A stretch of 64,000 nucleotides of DNA from Hyaloperonospora brassicae (lineage: Eukaryota; Oomycota; Peronosporomycetes; Peronosporales; Peronosporaceae), in the NCBI GenBank assembly GCA_947650285.1, contig CANTFL010001032.1, positions 1 to 64,000 of the forward strand, in the 5' to 3' direction. Positions 58,701 to 64,000 of the stretch are shown here, in pieces. Position numbers and translations under genes: made by a program. Numbering within the stretch: the first letter of the stretch is position 1; every line of letters begins with the position of its first letter. The notes beneath the pieces were generated by a model that saw only the letters and a program-made list of their open reading frames with translations, did no database searches and was not told where the DNA came from.

Positions 58701-61700
58701 TGTAATAAGATTGCGCTATATGCGTATTCGGCTTTGTCGGCATATGTGGATGTAATTTTACGATATGCATTAGATCAGGCGATATCTTTTGTGGATCTCA
58801 CGGTCAGCGTTGAGATCGACGCAAAGGACAAAGATGCTAATCATATCACCATATATTAAGCATAATTAATAAAAGCGATAAAACTCTTATTGTTGAGGGT
58901 TTTGTAGTTATCAATATTATCTACAATATCACCGGCAAAAGAGTGACATTTTCTCTGTGCACAAAATCGTGTTGCAGCCATATACTCACAGCGTATTGCA
59001 GCAAAAGCACATTCACGGAAATTTCTGTGTTGACCCGAAGAACCGTACGGATTATGCGAAATACATGTATGATGAAGGTGCCGAATGCAGTGCTAACTTT
59101 TTCTTTGAATATTAGGCGAAAGGGGTATGTACCAATATTATTCAATGTATCGAGACACAAAAGATAGAAGAGAAGAGCCATTGTTCGCTACAGTATGCTC
59201 AGACTCCATGCAAAAAATAGACATCGAGAGATCTTTGCAATCCTTAGCGCGTTTCTCAATCATGGAAGTGACCTTATCCTGGATTGAAGATACATTCATA
59301 GCCTTTTAGATCGCTTAACTTATCGGTTGCAGAAATATGTTTACTGATATCCAATATAAGATTTTAGGCACTTACATTACCAGACGCGGCTGCAACACAT
59401 TTCAATTTACGAAAGAATAGTTACAATCCTATTGTCTTCCCATAACACAAATGTTGATGCTCTTTTTTCACCTTGCCGTAAAACGTTAGTTGATCTGTAC
59501 ATAATAATCTCGATAAAAGCGTGGCAACAGTCTGGAATGTCATCAGATCGATTTAATTACGGATCGATAGCTTCATTCACATACGCATACAAGTGCTAAT
59601 GTAGTAAACGCTCCATTAGAAATGCTCTTACAATATCTGAAAGTTGGGTTTATCAGATGGACGCCTAAATGTTACGTTTGTCATTCTGCGGCGAGTTATC
59701 CGTGCTTGTGTCTCCCGTATATGCATACCTCCTGTGATGAATAATGTTTATCTACTGACGTATGATTTTTCTCTTTACCACGCTAGTTAATGCTCTGGTC
59801 ACCACGTTGAAGACGGATACAATTATTATTGAAATTGAAATTGCTTCGATAGGAATTGCCGGTGTGATTACCAAATTCTAAGAATTCTTGTCACTATTAA
59901 GAGCTTCCTGCCACCCTCGATATACTTGAAAAAGAACCTACAGAACTTATGGAGTCTGAATCAATAACAAAATAACGGTTGAATATGGTGTCAGCTGACG
60001 TTGTCGATACAGTAACTTGAACTGCGTTTATGTATTTAGGGCCTCACCTTATCATTTTATGTTAAGATTTATCAATATATTAAAAATCAATCGACCTCCA
60101 TGAATATTGAACCTACTGAAAAACGACTTGAAGCTGCTCTCTTTCAATTTCATCTACTCACGGATTGTAGTTTCTACGAAAAACGTTTGAGACAAAATTA
60201 TGCTGTTACATTTCATACTTCCCAGTGACAGGATTATGATCAGCGGATCTTAGTTAAATGGGCTGGTGTTTAGCAATGAATCAGGTTAGAATCCTCGAGA
60301 CGTATGATCAACTGTTTGCGATATATTTTCCGGAACTTGAAGACATAGAGACCTTACTATAATGAGTTGTGCTTGGGTAAAAAAACGAAGGTTTCAAATC
60401 ATTCGATCGTACCAAGGATAGTGACCTGAACCAGAGAATGTCGTATCCTATGAAGAAGTAAATCATGCAAGCTTTGTATATCACTTTTGAACTGAGCTCA
60501 ACTGTCATTACAGCTATGCACATATACTGATCCTTAGGTTTATCATGTACAATTTGAGGGTCGATACAAAGTCAAATTGAATCATGTTACTCAAGGACGC
60601 ACTATTGCAAATAAAAATTGCAATCTGAATGATTTATACAATATACATCGACAACTATGTACTGTCTGAGATAAAGAAAAACATATTCATTATATAAACA
60701 ATATTTACTCACGTGAATGATTTTTGGATGAACATAACTTGATTATGTATAAGCTCTGCAAGACAGTATGTATGTTTGAAAGCTAAATTATATTGATAAC
60801 GTTGCCCAGAATAATCCGCCGAGATGCGTTTTTTAAAGTTGCTTTTGAGCGCAACATGGCTGTTATTACGATAGATGTTAGGGGGCATCGAGAGTATGCT
60901 TAATTTGGATCGATGATTGTAAATGAAAAATTGAAATACAATAGGCAAACACGAAAAAATATCTCTTTATTATTACATACCAAAATAGATAATTCACATA
61001 ATACATATCAAAAACTGCTTCCAATTTATATAAAACATACCACAAGTTTGACCATTAGCTAAACATATGCAAAGAATATACACCTCTGACGCTAATGATA
61101 CGACCGAATTTGCATGCCTCGGATTACATCGATAATCTTAGATCAGTTGATTTGTGATTGTAAAATGAATGTAGCAACATCAGAAGAAGAGTTTTGTCGG
61201 CAATTTGAAGTGCCCGTTGGTCCTTTGTCTTCTTTGATCATGCATATTCACATATTGACACACCACCAATTTTGGTACGAGCATCATAATTGATTGCTCT
61301 CACAGGCAAAGCGAAAAGTTGCTACCGATAAAAATCATCACCATGTAACAGTTTGTTGTACAATCTGTATGATAAGGACAAAGTAAACCGAGATGCTACG
61401 CTTATGTGCCTTATGTACTCCACAGCAGGTACCTAATCTTTGTCTATCTACATAACAAACATACCGCAGTATAAGTATTAACAACGACTCCTCTACCACC
61501 ATCAACAGCTTCTATACTGTCGCGACTGCAATATGTCTTCAGCATCGAGTACTTTGTTTTCTTGAAATCGTTCCGGTATGTCTGCAATCTTCCGCATGAC
61601 CACCTACAATAGCGTCAAAGTAATTTCGTCAGCTCTTAGCAATCTTGTCTCGATTGAATGCTAATTGCATATAAGTCATTAATTTCTGTCTCGAATCGCA

Positions 61701-61769
61701 TCATAAGCATCTTGCAGAGCATTGTTTACGCGCCATTATTAACAAGGCTGTCTCCTCCCATACATCTAT

Positions 61770-61905
61770 AACGATAAGGACTAGACGAGAGATACGCACA
61801 CATTAATAATGTGCTAAACTACAAAGACTGGACGAACGATTTCGCACACAATAAAAATGTATATAACTACAAAGATTTGACGAATGGTTTAGCATAGTGG
61901 TCATA
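61770..61905. repeat. Diverged tandem repeat, unit about 57 bp
   Basis: Two to three imperfect copies share the order ACTACAAAGA–GACGAA–TTT–GCACACA–TAA–AATGT (for example at about 61818 and 61867, with an earlier weaker copy near 61778). No function seen. Confidence 0.55.
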
Positions 61906-62650
61906 CACATGAACGGTATATTACACTGTTAGGAAATGCGAAGCGTCGAGGCACCTTTAATATATTGCATTACAATCGCCGACAAAATAGGTTTATCGTC
62001 GATAAAATAAGAGATGTAATGAAGAAGGTACACAAACATTATTAGATATTACAAGGAGCTTGTGTATATCAGCTCGGATCGATTACATGAGCGGTGCACT
62101 ATTGTATCTTCTTACATCGTCGAGAATATCATGTATTTTCAACATATTTCAAGCATAAGACATTTTCATGATTCACTTGTGCGTTTTCTCATATTCATGA
62201 ATCACTGGTTTATTTTTACTTGATATATCGAAATTGAAAACTATGTAAGCAGACGCCGCGTGACATGGCGTACATGTACGTATAGAAGAAGCTGGATGTC
62301 TAATCGACACATTAGTTTGGAAGGTGTTTAGAAACTCATACAATACAAAAAAATTGTGTCAGTGAAAGATGGCTAAACATGCAGTAACTATGTCTGAACA
62401 CAAGTACGAACTAGGATATTTTTCCTTACCTGTTGCACGCATTTTAGAATTTTACGGATGTTGTGTTGAATGGTATGGTGTATAATGTGTGATGGCTGAT
62501 TTCAAACAAGCGGCCGAGAGCACTGCATCTTATTTTGTAATGTACAGCTAGAATATTCGTTCCACTATCATATATCAAAGCAAAATTGCCAAATTTTAAC
62601 GTCATGTGACGGACTCACCTCATTATTAAAATTATCAAGGCATGCCTCAG

Positions 62651-64000
62651 ACGATTTGAAGTTGTCCGATCCCACTGCCGTCAACCTGCTTAGCCGGACG
62701 TATCTATCATATGAATGGAAGTGTGATGCATGTTGAACGCATTATACTACGTTCTTTTCAGTTCCACTGCCAACGCAAAGTTGCGATCCATCGCTTGAAC
62801 GACTCCTCAATTTGTCAGCAACCGAACAAGTGGACAGGGAAAGGCCCATTCTTGACCATTGGCTATTCATTCGTCTGCAAATCTCGGTCTTGCATCCACC
62901 TTTGCCGTGCCCGTCTCAGTGTTAATCCTCCTACCCTCTGCAATTCAGACAATCATGCGTCTACACTTTTCTACTGGAAGCTCATCTTTGCAACGTGGCT
63001 AGAGTTTGCGCTTATCATTCTACGGAGGGACATAACTGCGTTTGACCAACGACGAATTAGATCAAGACGTTAACATCGCGAGGTGTTGGCTGTTAGATGT
63101 ACCCGGATGCTGGGCCGAACGAGCGTGGTAATTGATACGTTTTTCTTACGTTAGCAGGAAGAACGATCGAAATTGGTTTATCGCTTCACTTGGTCCGGGT
63201 GTCGAGGTACCTTTCGTCCGGTGATTTCTTTGTCATCGTTGACACGAAAGCTGTGTCTCCTGCCTTCCGGTGGTACTATCACGACTTTTCGGCTGAATTA
63301 TAATGCAGTGTCAAAACAGAGTTCAGACACTCCAAAGCTCATCACTGATTGGTTTCGATCCTTCACTGAAGAAGGAAGTTTTTACCATAGTTGTGCTCTG
63401 CCCGCTCAAATGGATGAGCATCCTACTAAGTATCAGCATACCGAACTTCTTCCATTCTCACTTGGTGTTAGTTTCTAGCTGGCTTGAGATTTTGAGATCT
63501 ATGCCGCTCTTCATGATTCAGACATACCCCAGCATACCGTCTGCTTCTGCGAACCTGCTCATAATCGCCCGCTTGTGTCTGGTTTGTCGACGCATCCGAC
63601 TCCCGATATACGCGGCACGGGTTGCTGAGCGAGCATGACGCCGTCATCTTTGGATTGCTGGGCTTTGTCGGGCTCAGTTGAAGACGTGACACGTGTTCCA
63701 TGCGGCACACATGCTTCATTTAGGGTTATCGGTGTACCCAGGCGTTCTTACGTGTAGCCGCTTACTAATACAGCGGCTTGAACCGATCCAATTCTTCTCT
63801 GGTGAATCCTTCATGCCAGATGTGCTTGACATAAAACTACCATTGTGCAGATCCTGGGTCGCCGCATGCACGTACGGTGCCCAGTCGACACTATTGCCGT
63901 TGCCGGCAACACACTTTTACCAAACAATGTGTACGAAATACCCGTCTGACGCCGCATGCTCTCAAATGTCGTTATTTTACCTTCCGAGCTGACTTAGCAT
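62651..64000. other. GC-recovering edge region, no gene assigned
   Basis: Base composition returns towards that of the gene block. Plus-strand frames at 62711–63073, 63173–63478, 63303–63638 and 63693–63992 overlap or alternate without a family motif. It may contain decayed retroelement sequence or the outer part of a gene that continues past the right edge. Confidence 0.35.

Larger units (their letters stand above)
54960..62650. other. AT-rich, gene-poor block
   Basis: Nearly 7.7 kb of strongly AT-rich DNA without exon chains, RNA genes or recognisable transposon domains; open frames are short and hydrophobic by composition. One 98-codon ORF (55444–55740) and a diverged tandem repeat (61.77–61.9 kb) stand out and are listed separately. 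It is probably old, decayed repeat DNA or heterochromatin. Confidence 0.5.

Overview
The window is nuclear DNA from a eukaryote, most likely an oomycete of the Phytophthora/downy-mildew group. Evidence: short GT–AG introns (mostly 50–130 nt); a single gene at 32.6–35.8 kb that joins a seven-helix receptor-like region to a phosphatidylinositol-phosphate kinase (a fusion known from oomycetes and a few other protists); a plant/protist-type organellar DNA polymerase; a plant-like ATP-cone/phosphoglycerate-kinase-like protein; and LTR retroelement debris between gene clusters. Species was not determined.

Layout. 1–7.5 kb is repeat territory: the 3' end of an LTR retrotransposon that enters from the left edge (polyprotein C-terminus, polypurine tract, 3' LTR), a solo LTR with an exact 5-bp target-site duplication, a possible tRNA-derived SINE and small tandem repeats. 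7.5–53.7 kb is the gene-bearing part. In order: a sterol-desaturase-type hydroxylase (-), a UBE2T-like ubiquitin-conjugating enzyme (-) divergent from a PKA-like AGC kinase (+), a broken ORC4-like stretch, a TLC-domain membrane protein (-), large tetranucleotide arrays, a cytochrome P450 (-), an organellar family-A DNA polymerase (-), ALG10 (-), a Tudor-like protein (+), a TRM9/ALKBH8-type tRNA methyltransferase (-), the receptor–PIP kinase (+), adenylate kinase (-), a DGAT2-family acyltransferase (+), a 15-exon cullin (-), the phosphoglycerate-kinase-like protein (-), an EndoG-type nuclease (-), a small basic protein (+), an uncharacterised ORF (+) and the proteasome subunit RPN1 (-). From about 54.1 kb to 62.6 kb the DNA becomes strongly AT-rich, with a degenerate LTR and one short unexplained ORF. 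62.6–64 kb is less AT-rich but has no gene I can name.

The genes are housekeeping or membrane/lipid functions and form no operon-like unit. A loose theme is ubiquitin/proteasome (E2, cullin, RPN1) and lipid or ER membrane chemistry (desaturase, TLC protein, P450, DGAT2, ALG10, PIP kinase), but each gene has its own promoter and the clustering may be chance. Exon structures were built by hand from splice signals, reading phase and family conservation; for UBE2T, the kinase, TLC, ALG10, TRM9, adenylate kinase, DGAT2, cullin, the PGK-like gene, EndoG and RPN1 all phases close to one uninterrupted protein. I found no convincing novel multi-gene system. The most unusual signals are hairpin-rich LTRs whose terminal hairpin differs in sequence but not in form between two copies, introns whose pyrimidine tracts are made of microsatellites, and an out-of-phase second open frame inside the Tudor-like gene.
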